A stretch of 23,031 nt of DNA, taken from NCBI GenBank assembly GCA_044358835.1, contig JBIKNF010000022.1:1-23031 (forward strand), read 5' to 3'. The translations under genes were made by a program, and so were the position numbers. This document shows, in pieces, positions 7,908 to 15,732 of this stretch (its first letter is position 1; each line of letters starts with the position of its first letter). The notes under the pieces are model-generated. The model was given only the letters and a program-made list of their open reading frames with translations. It did no database searches and was not told the DNA's origin. This DNA is from JAJTHC01 sp044358835. GTDB taxonomy: Bacteria; Cyanobacteriota; Vampirovibrionia; Vampirovibrionales; JAJTHC01.

Positions 7908-9311
7908 TTATGTCGTTGAAACAGGAATATCTCCCTTGGCTTCGGCCACCAAATGTTCGTAGCCTTTGCGTCCCATTAAGGCATGGGTGTATTGCTTGCC
8001 TAGTTCAACTCCGGGTTGATCAAAGGGATCGATATTAAGAAGGCTACCTGCCAACGCCGTTTGAACTTCAAAGAAGTACAAGAGCTGGGCAAAGTGGTAG
8101 GCATCCACCTTTGGCAAACGCACCGTGGCGTTCGGCCGTTGGTTACGGGTTAGGCTTGAACGCGTGGCCACAAATTCAGCGCTTAAAAGTTCGTGGAAGC
8201 CTTTGTTGGCCATGTAGGACAACGCCGACACTTCAGGCAAGCTGTTGGGAATGAGGGTGGGATGATCAGGCGCTTCTACTTCAATAAAGGTAAAGACTTT
8301 GTCAAAGGGGCCTTCATTGTAGAGCTGGACTTGGCTGTGTTGATCCGTTGCGCCAACGGCCTTTAAAGGGGTGGGGCCCACATGGATGGTTTCGCCGGAT
8401 TTTGAGGTGGCTTTGCCAAGCGATTCAGCCCATAGTTGTACGTACCAGTCCGCCACAAAGGCCAAACGCGTGCTATAGGGCATTAACACCGAAATGGGTT
8501 TACCCGCCTTGTAATGAAGGACTTGGAATAAGGCATTTTGAGCGGCGGGATTTTCATGCGGGTTTGGATTGGACAAGACGGCTTCAAAGTCTTGCAAACC
8601 GCGTTGAAATTCGGCGACATCTAACCCGCAAAGCGCGGCAGGAAGTAAGCCCACCGCAGAAAAAATAGAAAATCGCCCGCCCACATCATCGGGCACTTCA
8701 AAACTCGTCACATGCAAGCGATCGGCCAGTTCTCGCAGAATACCGGTTTGTTTGTCCGTAGTAAAGACCAAATGTTTACGCAAGTCTTTTTCAGGATTTT
8801 CAAGGGTGCGATCAAACTTTTCTTTAAAAAACATGAAGGCGGACATGGTTTCAGCCGTTGTGCCTGATTTTGAAATCACGTTGATAAGCGTACGATTTAA
8901 ATCCACCACATCGCAGAGCCCTTGAATCACATCCGCATCGACGTTGTCTACAAAGTGAAAGCGCGGGTAGCCTTGGCGTTGTTCATGGCTTAAATTGTTC
9001 CAGTACGGGTGCAATAAGGCTTTTAAAAGCGCAATCCCCCCCAGTGAAGACCCCCCAATCCCCAAGACGATGAGATCGTCGTACTTGCCTTTGGCCGATT
9101 CTGCATAGGACTTTAAGGCAAAGGCCAAATCTTGATGCTTACCTAGGTTGAGCCATTTCGTCCACGCCCCAACGCTATGACGACTTTCATACAGTTCGCG
9201 CACTGCTGTTTCAAGGGCGTGATGGTGGTTGTGCACTTCGGCGTCTAAATCTAGGCCGTGTTGCGCCCCCACTTTTTGAATGGACAAATTGCTAAAATCA
9301 AACGTAAGCAT
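7908..9311 (-). CDS. pgi: Glucose-6-phosphate isomerase
   Basis: Interconverts glucose 6-phosphate and fructose 6-phosphate in glycolysis/gluconeogenesis. Typical sugar-phosphate-isomerase blocks are present: LGIGGSSLGG, SKSGTTAET, the signature DVGGRFSIFSAVGLLP, and the active-site region DQHSQVQLYNEGPFDK. About 467 residues fits the shorter bacterial form. The frame remains open 21 nt further upstream, but AAGGAG sits 6 nt before the ATG at 9311, which decides the start. A TATAAT box lies about 40 nt upstream, overlapping the tail of the MFS gene terminator region. The gene appears monocistronic. Confidence 0.97.
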   Translation of the reverse strand: MLTFDFSNLSIQKVGAQHGLDLDAEVHNHHHALETAVRELYESRHSVGAWTKWLNLGKHQDLAFALKSYAESAKGKYDDLIVLGIGGSSLGGIALLKALLHPYWNNLSHEQRQGYPRFHFVDNVDADVIQGLCDVVDLNRTLINVISKSGTTAETMSAFMFFKEKFDRTLENPEKDLRKHLVFTTDKQTGILRELADRLHVTSFEVPDDVGGRFSIFSAVGLLPAALCGLDVAEFQRGLQDFEAVLSNPNPHENPAAQNALFQVLHYKAGKPISVLMPYSTRLAFVADWYVQLWAESLGKATSKSGETIHVGPTPLKAVGATDQHSQVQLYNEGPFDKVFTFIEVEAPDHPTLIPNSLPEVSALSYMANKGFHELLSAEFVATRSSLTRNQRPNATVRLPKVDAYHFAQLLYFFEVQTALAGSLLNIDPFDQPGVELGKQYTHALMGRKGYEHLVAEAKGDIPVSTT

Positions 9312-9349
9312 GGCAAACTCCTTTTTACTCAAACAAATACGACAGTTCC

Positions 9350-9355
9350 ATTATA
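9350..9355 (-). promoter_or_regulatory. -10 box of pgi
   Basis: Minus-strand TATAAT lies 38 nt upstream of the pgi ATG. The -35 position falls in the T-run of the preceding terminator and is a poor match, so the promoter rests mainly on the perfect -10. Confidence 0.5.
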
Positions 9356-9366
9356 TCGCAAACACC

Positions 9367-9396
9367 AAAAAAAGTGCTTTTTAAAACACTTTTTTG
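9367..9396 (-). terminator. Rho-independent terminator of the MFS gene
   Basis: AAAAAAGTG and CACTTTTTT form a perfect 9-bp stem around a 10-nt AT-rich loop, beginning about 12 nt past the MFS stop. The A-run before and T-run after the stem suit termination in either direction. Confidence 0.75.
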
Positions 9397-9407
9397 AAAG
9401 AAGGACT

Positions 9408-10679
9408 CTAGCGTGATCGATGCTTTTGTTGCGCTTGTTGAGCCACCAAAATAGCCCCCACCACCAAGTATTCAAGCGCTGAAGAAAGCACAAACCCCCA
9501 ATGCCCCCCCCACGGAACAAACTTCATCATCAAGCCTGAACCCGCATAGCCTAAAATCCGTAATGATTTTTGCACCGTAACCAAAATACCAAACACTTCG
9601 CCCGTGTGTTCAGGGCCTGCTTGGCGTTGCAGGCGGGTGTTTAACATGGCATTTAAAAACATAATTACGGCGCCAAAAATGGCTTGAATACCCAACACCA
9701 GTGGGAAGTTGCTTCCCGCGAGCACTTTGCCCAACGCGCCTGAAGCGTCTAGGGTAATCATAATGGCCAGTAAGCCTAGGCTCGCGGTGGTTAGGCCGTG
9801 TTTAATGCGCTTGTTTTGCTGTAGCACAAAGGCAATCAAACCGCCTAAGGCGAGCATGGCGTACATATAACTGGCGTGGGTGACTTCGGGTTTCCAGCCA
9901 TTTTCAGCCACAAAGGGCAAGGCCAGCCCCCCTTGAAACGCGGAAATCGTGTTCATGGCCCAGTAAGTGAAGCATAAAATCGTCACCAACGGCGAACCAA
10001 ACAGTAAATCCCATCGCGCGTTGTGAAAAACGGCCAAAAGCCCTGTTTTCTCTTCTCGCTCTTGCAGTTCTTCCATCACAGATTCCCCCGTAAAACGAGG
10101 GGTTGCAAGCGTTTTACGGACGCCCCACCACATCAAAAACGCCAGTATCGTGGCGCCAACATCCACCCAATAGCAGGCAAACGCCTTAAAGTGAGCCGTC
10201 ACCAGCCCTGAAAGCCCCAAGGCCACCGTAAACAGCACCCACCGGAGGGTTTCACCCGTTACGTTGTAATTGAGCAAGTCATCTTCATGGATTTGTTCAC
10301 TGGCCCATTGCCGATAAAACGGCTGAGCCAGGGTGTCCAACCACGCCATAAAGGCTGTTACCACAAAGAACACTTCAAGGGTGTGAAAAATCGCCAAAAT
10401 AGCGATGCCTAGGATGTTTAGACCCAATACCCAACCCGTAGAAGGGCAGGCTTTTTGATGCTTGAGCAATTTTAGCGTGATGGGGCTGGCCACCAACGGC
10501 ACGATGGCTTTAATCAACGGCACCCAAAACCAAGAACTCACATCCCCCGTAAGTTCCATATACAACGCCATACTGGCCACAAACGTAAAAAACGTACCAA
10601 AGCTTGAAATGGCTTCAATTAGGACGATTTTATAGAGCCGTGACGGCATTTGACGAAAGGAATCCAATAAATGAGGCAT
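9408..10679 (-). CDS. Major facilitator superfamily transporter
   Basis: A 423-residue integral membrane protein with about 12 hydrophobic segments spread over its length, and a central charged cytoplasmic loop (VRKTLATPRF, ELQEREEKTG). An overall plan of 6+6 helices fits MFS carriers. The substrate cannot be read from the sequence; MFS drug or metabolite exporters are the closest style. The ATG at 10679 has only a weak Shine-Dalgarno. It ends at a strong terminator, so it is separate from pgi. The region upstream is a 1.2-kb repeat-filled gap. Confidence 0.8.
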   Translation of the reverse strand: MPHLLDSFRQMPSRLYKIVLIEAISSFGTFFTFVASMALYMELTGDVSSWFWVPLIKAIVPLVASPITLKLLKHQKACPSTGWVLGLNILGIAILAIFHTLEVFFVVTAFMAWLDTLAQPFYRQWASEQIHEDDLLNYNVTGETLRWVLFTVALGLSGLVTAHFKAFACYWVDVGATILAFLMWWGVRKTLATPRFTGESVMEELQEREEKTGLLAVFHNARWDLLFGSPLVTILCFTYWAMNTISAFQGGLALPFVAENGWKPEVTHASYMYAMLALGGLIAFVLQQNKRIKHGLTTASLGLLAIMITLDASGALGKVLAGSNFPLVLGIQAIFGAVIMFLNAMLNTRLQRQAGPEHTGEVFGILVTVQKSLRILGYAGSGLMMKFVPWGGHWGFVLSSALEYLVVGAILVAQQAQQKHRSR

Positions 10680-10770
10680 GGGGTCACTTTGCTGGGCTTA
10701 GGGTGTTTTTATTCTACCGCCAAAGTCAGAAAAAGTCGAAGCGTCTTTAAGATGTAAAAAAATGCCCTAA

Positions 10771-10807
10771 TTTCGTGTGTCGGAAAGTCTGTTTTTGACA
10801 CACGAAA
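10771..10807. other. 11-bp perfect inverted repeat
   Basis: TTTCGTGTGTC (10771-10781) and GACACACGAAA (10797-10807) are perfect complements across a 15-nt spacer. The structure overlaps the first unit of the 21-bp tandem array. Confidence 0.65.
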
Positions 10808-10866
10808 GTCCGATTTCTGGCCACGAAAGTCGATTTTTTGTCCACGAAAGTCTGTTTTTTGGCCAC
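10783..10866. repeat. Tandem array of four 21-bp repeats
   Basis: Four consecutive 21-bp units start at 10783, 10804, 10825 and 10846. Each starts GAAAGTC, has a T-rich centre and usually ends GGCCAC or TCCAC. A degraded fifth unit follows at 10867-10887. There are no spacers between units, so this is not a CRISPR array. It lies about 100 bp upstream of the MFS gene and could be a regulator-binding or structural repeat. Confidence 0.85.
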
Positions 10867-10887
10867 GCTAGACTGGTTCTTTGCTCA

Positions 10888-11032
10888 ATTTTCAAGGAAT
10901 TTGCTGGGGGGTGAAGGGCTGTCGAAAAAAGCCACTCTTTTTCAGTATACCCTATTTTTTAGCCCTTTGCCTAGTGGCTAAAACGCACGATTTTTGGGTT
11001 TTCTTGTTCCCTTTTAACGCTGGTCGTCATCA
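10888..11032. other. Non-coding stretch, nothing recognised
   Basis: Between the tandem array and the inverted-repeat element I see no credible gene, RNA or promoter. The short open frames here lack a ribosome-binding site and codon structure. Confidence 0.5.
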
Positions 11033-11501
11033 GAGACCTTTGCTCCGCCAAAGGTCTCCGATACCTCTAAAGGCGGCTTAAGGGAGGGAGGGTCTTGGTC
11101 GCCCCCCTCCCTTAAGAATCCCACCCCTCTCGCTTCTCCTTCGTTCCTGCCGTGCGCAAAATATCTCGGAAGCCTCGCATTTAGTGCGCCGTCGGCAAGC
11201 CTTCTGTCCGTCATTGCGAGCGTAGCGTGGCAATCTGTATAGACCTTGTGTGTTGATTTTTGACTTGTTGCACCAGCTGACGTCCAAGCACTAAATCCGA
11301 GCGGGTGAGCGCACTGCGAATCCCCGAGCGATTTTGCGGACGTCCCACGAAAACAGATGGAGCAAGCGAAGAGGTTGAGATGGGGGGTGGATTTTTAAGG
11401 AGGGGGGAAGAGAAGGAGAGCCGCAACAACTTCCTTCTCTTTCCCCCTCCTTAAACCGCCTTTAGAGGTTTGGAGACCTTTGGCGGCACAAAGGTCTCCA
11501 A
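11033..11501. repeat. 469-bp element with long inverted terminal segments (MITE-like)
   Basis: The left end (11033-11092) and right end (11443-11501) are near-complementary over about 55 bp. Each end carries its own hairpin: GAGACCTTTG/CAAAGGTCTC on the left, and the 13-bp TTGGAGACCTTTG/CAAAGGTCTCCAA on the right. Each is followed inward by CCTCTAAAGGCGG and a CTTAAGG-type G-rich run. Second-level stems lie at 11077-11116 (12 bp) and 11394-11455 (about 24 bp with one mismatch). The interior holds no convincing ORF. This fits a non-autonomous transposable element or two inverted copies of one palindromic repeat; no transposase or target-site duplication was identified. Confidence 0.7.
11209..11245. 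repeat. GTCATTGCGAGCG-type dispersed repeat
   Basis: The stretch reads GTCATTGCGAGCGTAGCG followed by TGGCAATCTGTATAGACC. It matches a short palindromic repeat that I recall from intergenic regions of many bacterial genomes, with ATTGC/GCAAT arms. It lies inside the 469-bp element. Confidence 0.6.
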
Positions 11502-11566
11502 GCACCAGCTCAAAACGGGAGCAAGAAAACCCAAGCACCAGCGATAACTGGGCATCTCAGGACCCT

Positions 11567-11713
11567 CACCCCACCATGGTCGAAAAAGTCTCTGACTTTT
11601 TCTCTTGGGAAAGAAAACCGTTGGTTTCCTCTCCCAACCTCTCCATCCTAAAGGGGTAGATTCACTTCGTGAATAAGAAGCTTGTTTTCCTCTCCCAAAG
11701 GGAGAGGGAGCTA
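11567..11713. repeat. CCCTCACCCC/CCTCTCCC palindromic repeat, interrupted copy, with hairpin cluster
   Basis: CCCTCACCCCACC near 11563 and the palindrome CCTCTCCCAAAGGGAGAGG near 11689-11707 are the two halves of the repeat found intact inside nadE (20807-20843). Between them lie GAAAAAGTC/GACTTTTTC (11582-11602) and the smaller palindrome ATTCAC/GTGAAT. The copy therefore appears split and filled with other hairpins. Nearby, AAGCACCAGCGATAACTGG-like sequence recurs at about 11533 and 11721. Confidence 0.6.
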
Positions 11714-11847
11714 AACATCCAAGCACTAGCGATAAATGGAACAAGAAATCCAAAATAGAAAGATTGTGAAGACTTCCACTTCTTAAAATAGAAAAAACTA
11801 TAATACATAAAACTACTAGGTTTAAAGGAAGTTGTTTTGGGTAAGGC

Positions 11848-11876
11848 TTGGCATAGGGACGAAATTTTGCTACAGT
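11848..11876 (+). promoter_or_regulatory. Sigma70-type promoter of the small charged protein gene
   Basis: TTGGCA (11848-11853), a 17-bp spacer, then TACAGT (11871-11876) preceded by an extended -10 TGC. Initiation would fall about 42 nt before the ATG at 11925. Confidence 0.7.
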
Positions 11877-11924
11877 GTTTTTATAGGTAAACAACCCAAC
11901 CAAACGCCACAAAGGAAGCCCCCC

Positions 11925-12140
11925 ATGGGGAAATCACGCTCGAACCACGCCCATTTTAAAGACGACTACACCCTTCGCACCAAAAAAACCAGCGAACCTT
12001 CTAAAAAGTCCTTTCGCAACCTCACCAAGCAGTGGGAACTGCTCGTAGAAGACGACATGGACGAATACAACAACGAAGACGCCACGCCAAACACGGGCGA
12101 CTACTTTTTAGGTGAACTAGACGCTTCAATATTAGATTGA
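11925..12140 (+). CDS. Small charged protein (hypothetical)
   Basis: A 71-residue protein with a basic first half (MGKSRSNHAHFKDDY, RTKKTSEPSKKS) and a strongly acidic second half (LLVEDDMDEYNNEDATP). It has no membrane segment and no recognised family. The frame is open further upstream, but AAGGAAG lies 6 nt before the ATG at 11925 and the promoter at 11848-11876 fits this start. It ends 6 bp from the convergent rpoZ stop. Size and charge pattern would suit a nucleic-acid- or protein-binding accessory factor, but that is speculation. Confidence 0.75.
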   Translation: MGKSRSNHAHFKDDYTLRTKKTSEPSKKSFRNLTKQWELLVEDDMDEYNNEDATPNTGDYFLGELDASILD

Positions 12141-12146
12141 ACCACA

Positions 12147-12383
12147 CTAGCCAATCAAGCCATCACCCAAGTCCACTTCACTGGACTTCATAATCAACGC
12201 TTGGTAAATGACTTTTTCGTCATTATAGCTATTGAGTTCCGTGCCAAACGGATCCGACTTGCGACGTTCGCGTTGGCTGTCCATCAGGCGTTTGGCGAGT
12301 TCCGCAATTTGAAGCACCAGCTTATAGCGGTTGTCGACTTGTTCGTTTAAATCACTGGCGATATTGGTGTGCATGACGGACAT
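12147..12383 (-). CDS. rpoZ: RNA polymerase omega subunit
   Basis: A 78-residue protein whose core, DNRYKLVLQIAELAKRL (about 17-33), matches the conserved NRY...A..AKR helix of omega. It is followed by an EKVIYQALIMKSSEV segment equivalent to the KPV..A..E region. The form resembles cyanobacterial RpoZ more than the proteobacterial one. Omega assists assembly and stability of the beta' subunit. The ATG at 12383 is preceded by AAAGGGAG at about 9 nt. It lies downstream of the diguanylate cyclase gene on the same strand with a 98-bp gap, so it may have its own promoter, which I could not place. Confidence 0.82.
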   Translation of the reverse strand: MSVMHTNIASDLNEQVDNRYKLVLQIAELAKRLMDSQRERRKSDPFGTELNSYNDEKVIYQALIMKSSEVDLGDGLIG

Positions 12384-12481
12384 AGAAAAGAACTCCCTTT
12401 ATGAATTGTTCAGATACGTTTATGATGCCACAAACGCAAAGAATCGACAAGCTTTTTCTTCAAAAGCGCAAGCGCACGCAC

Positions 12482-13654
12482 TTATGGCGTGGCTTCAAGC
12501 ATTACGGCATTCATGGGGCCAAGCCCATAGGCCCGCACTTGGTTTCGCCCACTTCGCTTGGATTCGTACAACCCAAGATCCGCTTCTTCAAACAAGGTGG
12601 TGGCATCGTGACGCCGTGGGTCAAATTGCGTCACCCCTGAACTAATCGTCATGCGCAAGGGTTTGCCTGCCGCCACAAAAATATGTTCCCCCACCAAGCG
12701 ACGCAACCTATCTAACAACGAAAGGGCTTCTAAACATCGTGTTTCTGGCAGAATCAAGGCAAACTCTTCCCCCCCGTAACGCGCCACCACATCCATGTCT
12801 CGCAGGTTGTTTCGTAACACCCCCGCCAGTTCTACTAATACGTCATCGCCCGCTTTATGGCCGTAAACGTCGTTAATCTGTTTAAAGTGATCAATGTCTA
12901 GCATCGCCACTGAAAGAGGCGCCCCCGTGCGACGACTTCGAGAAATTTCGCGTAACATCACGCTAGTCAGACTGCGACGGTTCATCAAGCCAGTCAAATC
13001 GTCTTTACTGGCGGTGTCTTTTTCCACATTTAAGGCACGGTTTAGGTTCAGAATATGATCTTCATAACGCTTAATGCACACAATAAGGTAAACAAAGGCC
13101 AAACTTTTCAGCAAGGCGCCACTGAAGTTGATCCAAAGGTTTTGCTTCAAAATCAGGGCATTGATGTGATGCACCGGCTGGGGTAAAAACAACGCCAGAT
13201 TAATCAGCAATACTCCAAAACTAGCCCCCCACACCCATTTTCGAGTCGACTGAATTAAAGGCAAATGCCCAAGCATCATTAAAATAGGCAAGCTATACCA
13301 CATTAAACTCGCATGATGCTGAGAAATCATGAGCCCTGAAAGCACTAAAATACTCAGGGGAAAGACACTGTACAGCGACCATTTAAGCCACGCCCGCAAA
13401 GGAGGCATAAAAATAAAGACGGTATACAACACGGCCATGGCGATCGTTAGTTCTTCGATTTGAAAGGTAAACGCGGTGCCAATGGTGGTGGCCCCCATGT
13501 GATGGTTCTGCACAACCATGCACATGACTTCATACAGCGCACTGAGCCAAGTCAAGCCCAACAGTGGGTAAAGCTTTTGGCGATCCTTCAACGCCAAAAC
13601 ATGCACCGCTTGGGTGAGTTTGTGAAACAAGAAGGAAAGGGGGCGTTGTGGCAT
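12482..13654 (-). CDS. Membrane-anchored diguanylate cyclase (GGDEF)
   Basis: Makes the second messenger cyclic di-GMP from GTP. The N-terminal half (about residues 30-195) has six or so hydrophobic helices that could form a membrane sensor. A coiled linker (about 200-215) leads to a complete GGDEF domain starting KDDLTGLMNRRSL. The catalytic site is GGEEF at 294-298, an active variant. The inhibitory I-site RxxD is present as RDMD at 285-288, five residues before it, so product feedback inhibition is expected. The start lies 36 bp after the stop of the TPR gene, suggesting the two are co-transcribed. The sensed signal is unknown. Confidence 0.92.
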   Translation of the reverse strand: MPQRPLSFLFHKLTQAVHVLALKDRQKLYPLLGLTWLSALYEVMCMVVQNHHMGATTIGTAFTFQIEELTIAMAVLYTVFIFMPPLRAWLKWSLYSVFPLSILVLSGLMISQHHASLMWYSLPILMMLGHLPLIQSTRKWVWGASFGVLLINLALFLPQPVHHINALILKQNLWINFSGALLKSLAFVYLIVCIKRYEDHILNLNRALNVEKDTASKDDLTGLMNRRSLTSVMLREISRSRRTGAPLSVAMLDIDHFKQINDVYGHKAGDDVLVELAGVLRNNLRDMDVVARYGGEEFALILPETRCLEALSLLDRLRRLVGEHIFVAAGKPLRMTISSGVTQFDPRRHDATTLFEEADLGLYESKRSGRNQVRAYGLGPMNAVMLEATP

Positions 13655-13690
13655 GAGTTAAGCGCTCGATTGCGGTTTGAGTAAAGGGGT

Positions 13691-14545
13691 TTACTTATTT
13701 TCTAAAGGGGGTTTTGTATTTAAAGCTTCAGGGAAGCTTTTTTCTAGCAATAGAATACGACTTTGCGATTGCAACGCCAGCGCAGAGCCGGGATCCATTT
13801 GAATACAGCGTTCATAATACGTCCACGCGGTTTGGGGTTGCTTGGCTTCATGGTAAAGCGTCGCGAGGTTAAAGAAACTTGGCGGGTGTTTGGGATTGAC
13901 CAACAAGGCGTTTTTATAGGCGTCAACCGCTTTTTCATGCTGGCCCTGTTGTTGTAGAATCGTGCCTAAATTAAACCAGTGCCGTTCTGTTTCAGGGTAC
14001 CATTGGGTTAAAGAAGTGAGTAAGGCAAGGGCTTTTTCGCTTTGAGCCGATTCATGCAAGGCCATGGCCCACCCCGCAACAGACGCTTCATGCCGTGGGC
14101 TTAACCCCACGGCTTTTTCAAAATACGGCATGGCTTGCTTGGCGTGCGATTCGGTTAATTCAATATAGCCTAAATTACTGTGGGCTTCCACCAAGTCAGG
14201 ATTCAGCTTAAGCGCCTGTTTAAAGGCTTTTTTCGCATTTTGACGCAACCGGTACGATTCCCCAATGCTTTGGGTGCTGGTGTCTTGAGACGCGTGAAAC
14301 AGCCGGACCCCTTCATTATAAATCACCACGGCCTCTTCTTTCGGCGCAAGCTTTGGGACGGCATCAATCGAAGGAGCCGGCTGGGTGAGTTTAGTCACTT
14401 TGGGCGCCTTTTTAACAGGCGGGGCGGGTGTGTGGGTTGTGGAAGTTTGTGGAAGTTTTAAACCCGCCTGCGCGGTAGGCAACGCCCAAACCACAAAAAG
14501 CGCTAGAACGAGTGCAAGGCAGAAGAAGGGACGAAGATTGAACAA
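13691..14545 (-). CDS. Secreted or periplasmic TPR protein
   Basis: A 284-residue protein with a classical signal peptide (residues 1-27, hydrophobic core CLALVLALFVVWAL, cleavage after TAQA). A Pro/Lys-rich linker follows, then about four tetratricopeptide repeats from residue 100 to 255, with the usual A..LNP and F.NLGTILQQQG patterns. TPR proteins mediate protein-protein contacts. The start codon is TTG at 14545: GAGGTGA lies 5 nt upstream and an in-frame stop precedes it. The only nearby ATG is out of frame. It is probably transcribed with the downstream diguanylate cyclase from an extended -10 promoter at 14610-14618. Confidence 0.88.
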   Translation of the reverse strand: MFNLRPFFCLALVLALFVVWALPTAQAGLKLPQTSTTHTPAPPVKKAPKVTKLTQPAPSIDAVPKLAPKEEAVVIYNEGVRLFHASQDTSTQSIGESYRLRQNAKKAFKQALKLNPDLVEAHSNLGYIELTESHAKQAMPYFEKAVGLSPRHEASVAGWAMALHESAQSEKALALLTSLTQWYPETERHWFNLGTILQQQGQHEKAVDAYKNALLVNPKHPPSFFNLATLYHEAKQPQTAWTYYERCIQMDPGSALALQSQSRILLLEKSFPEALNTKPPLENK

Positions 14546-14609
14546 GGCATCACCTCAAGGGGGGGGTAAAGTCAGGCAGGGCGAGTAAATGTGGCCGTCA
14601 CTAACTTTT

Positions 14610-14618
14610 AGTGTAGCA
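14610..14618 (-). promoter_or_regulatory. Extended -10 promoter of the TPR/diguanylate cyclase unit
   Basis: Minus-strand TGCTACACT gives an extended -10 about 65 nt upstream of the TTG start. A direct repeat lies further upstream (AAGGTTAATTT at 14645-14655 and 14661-14671 on the plus strand, 16-bp period) and may be an activator or repressor site. Confidence 0.5.
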
Positions 14619-14693
14619 TAGAATCCACAAACGCCATACACCTTAAGGTTAATTTTAGGCAAGGTTAATTTATCATTTCAACGTAACGCAAAG

Positions 14694-14727
14694 AAGGTCT
14701 GCGTTCAACACAATGAACGTAGACCTT
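14694..14727 (-). terminator. Terminator hairpin after the glycine-zipper gene
   Basis: AAGGTCTGCGTTCA and TGAACGTAGACCTT pair over 14 bp, with one G-U in RNA, around a 6-nt ACACAA loop. On the minus strand it lies about 30 nt after the stop at 14759 and is followed by CTTCTTT. It could also stop transcription from the other side. Confidence 0.7.
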
Positions 14728-14758
14728 TTCGCAATTTGTGTGGCCTAATTCGATTTAG

Positions 14759-15565
14759 TTAGATTCTTTGACTTTCATCCGCGATTGCAAGACCCATTCC
14801 GGTACCCGCGACAACTCCTACAGAACCCGCTGCTACGGTTGCTCCAACTGGGTGTGCTTCAATAGCCCTTACGAGGCCACGGCCTGTTTCTTGAATGCCC
14901 TCTGCAGCCCGTCTGCCAGCGTTTCCTAAGCCTTTACCAGCACCTGCTACGGCTTGTCCGACTGTTTTGCTCGCTGTAGCGGTTGCTGTTCGGACGGCTT
15001 GTGCAGCCTCTCCTGCTTGTGCTCTAGCAAACCAAGAAGGTGAAGCTGTGGAAGAGGCAACCGCATCTGTTATTGTCGCATTCCCAAAAACTGGATTACT
15101 CTTATTGGCAAGATCATATCCAGGTGGCCAACCTCTAGCGTTAGAATGAATGTAAGGTTGTGGTTGTCTAAGTACGACAGATTCTAACTCTCCTTCTGAG
15201 TTTTTAGCAAGGCGATAGGGTTGTGGTGCTCTCGTTCCAGCTGTCGCAAATGGATGTTTTTTAGGGCTAATACGAGTTGGCACATCAGTCATAGCAGCGG
15301 TAGGATTGGCGTTGGAAAAACGATACGTTTTAGCCGGTGGCAGAAGGGCTATCGGTTGTGTTGCTGGGGGCAGAAGACGACTAGAAGTTGTTAGACCTGT
15401 TATATCTTGTACTGCCACGGGTACTATACGATTATCAACAAGAGCACTACCATCAACAGCTCTCAAAGGGTTAATTAGATTACGTGCTGAAGTTCTAACA
15501 CCTCCACGGCCAAAGTTTTCAGCGAACTCTAGCGCTATAGTTCTAAATTGATTGACACCTAACAT
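14759..15565 (-). CDS. Glycine-zipper-like orphan protein (hypothetical)
   Basis: A protein of about 268 residues without recognised homology. The central part is rich in Pro, Ala, Thr and Asn and looks extended. The last third is an Ala/Gly-rich amphipathic region (GQAVAGAGKGLGNAGRRAAE) ending in a hydrophobic stretch with small-residue spacing (VGATVAAGSVGVVAGTGMG). This resembles glycine-zipper membrane segments. The frame is open back to an ATG at 15625, but GGAAGGA is well spaced before the ATG at 15565, which I prefer. Base composition is visibly more AT-rich than the neighbours, suggesting later acquisition. A membrane-acting or exported protein is possible; nothing proves it. Confidence 0.65.
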   Translation of the reverse strand: MLGVNQFRTIALEFAENFGRGGVRTSARNLINPLRAVDGSALVDNRIVPVAVQDITGLTTSSRLLPPATQPIALLPPAKTYRFSNANPTAAMTDVPTRISPKKHPFATAGTRAPQPYRLAKNSEGELESVVLRQPQPYIHSNARGWPPGYDLANKSNPVFGNATITDAVASSTASPSWFARAQAGEAAQAVRTATATASKTVGQAVAGAGKGLGNAGRRAAEGIQETGRGLVRAIEAHPVGATVAAGSVGVVAGTGMGLAIADESQRI

Positions 15566-15732
15566 ATTATTTCGTCCTTCCCTGTTGTTTGTTTGATTCC
15601 GTTCACTAAAGATTCGAACAACCATTCCTAGCCTATATGAATGGTGTTTCTTATTTTTTTAAGTCCTGGTTTGTTCTTACTAGCTTAAAAACAAAGTCGG
15701 TTCACTATTGTGCTAGTAAAATTAAAAAAGTT

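Noticed and set aside
10783..10866. Possible CRISPR array
   Set aside because: Units abut with no spacers and vary in sequence; no cas genes are present.
11451..11912. 153-codon minus-strand frame in the repeat region
   Set aside because: Runs through hairpins and palindromic repeats, has no ribosome-binding site and encodes low-complexity sequence; it also overlaps the promoter of the 11925 gene.
12067..12086. Third copy of the 81-nt element (ACAACGAAGACGCCA match)
   Set aside because: A short chance match inside the coding sequence of the small charged protein; neither end motif is complete.
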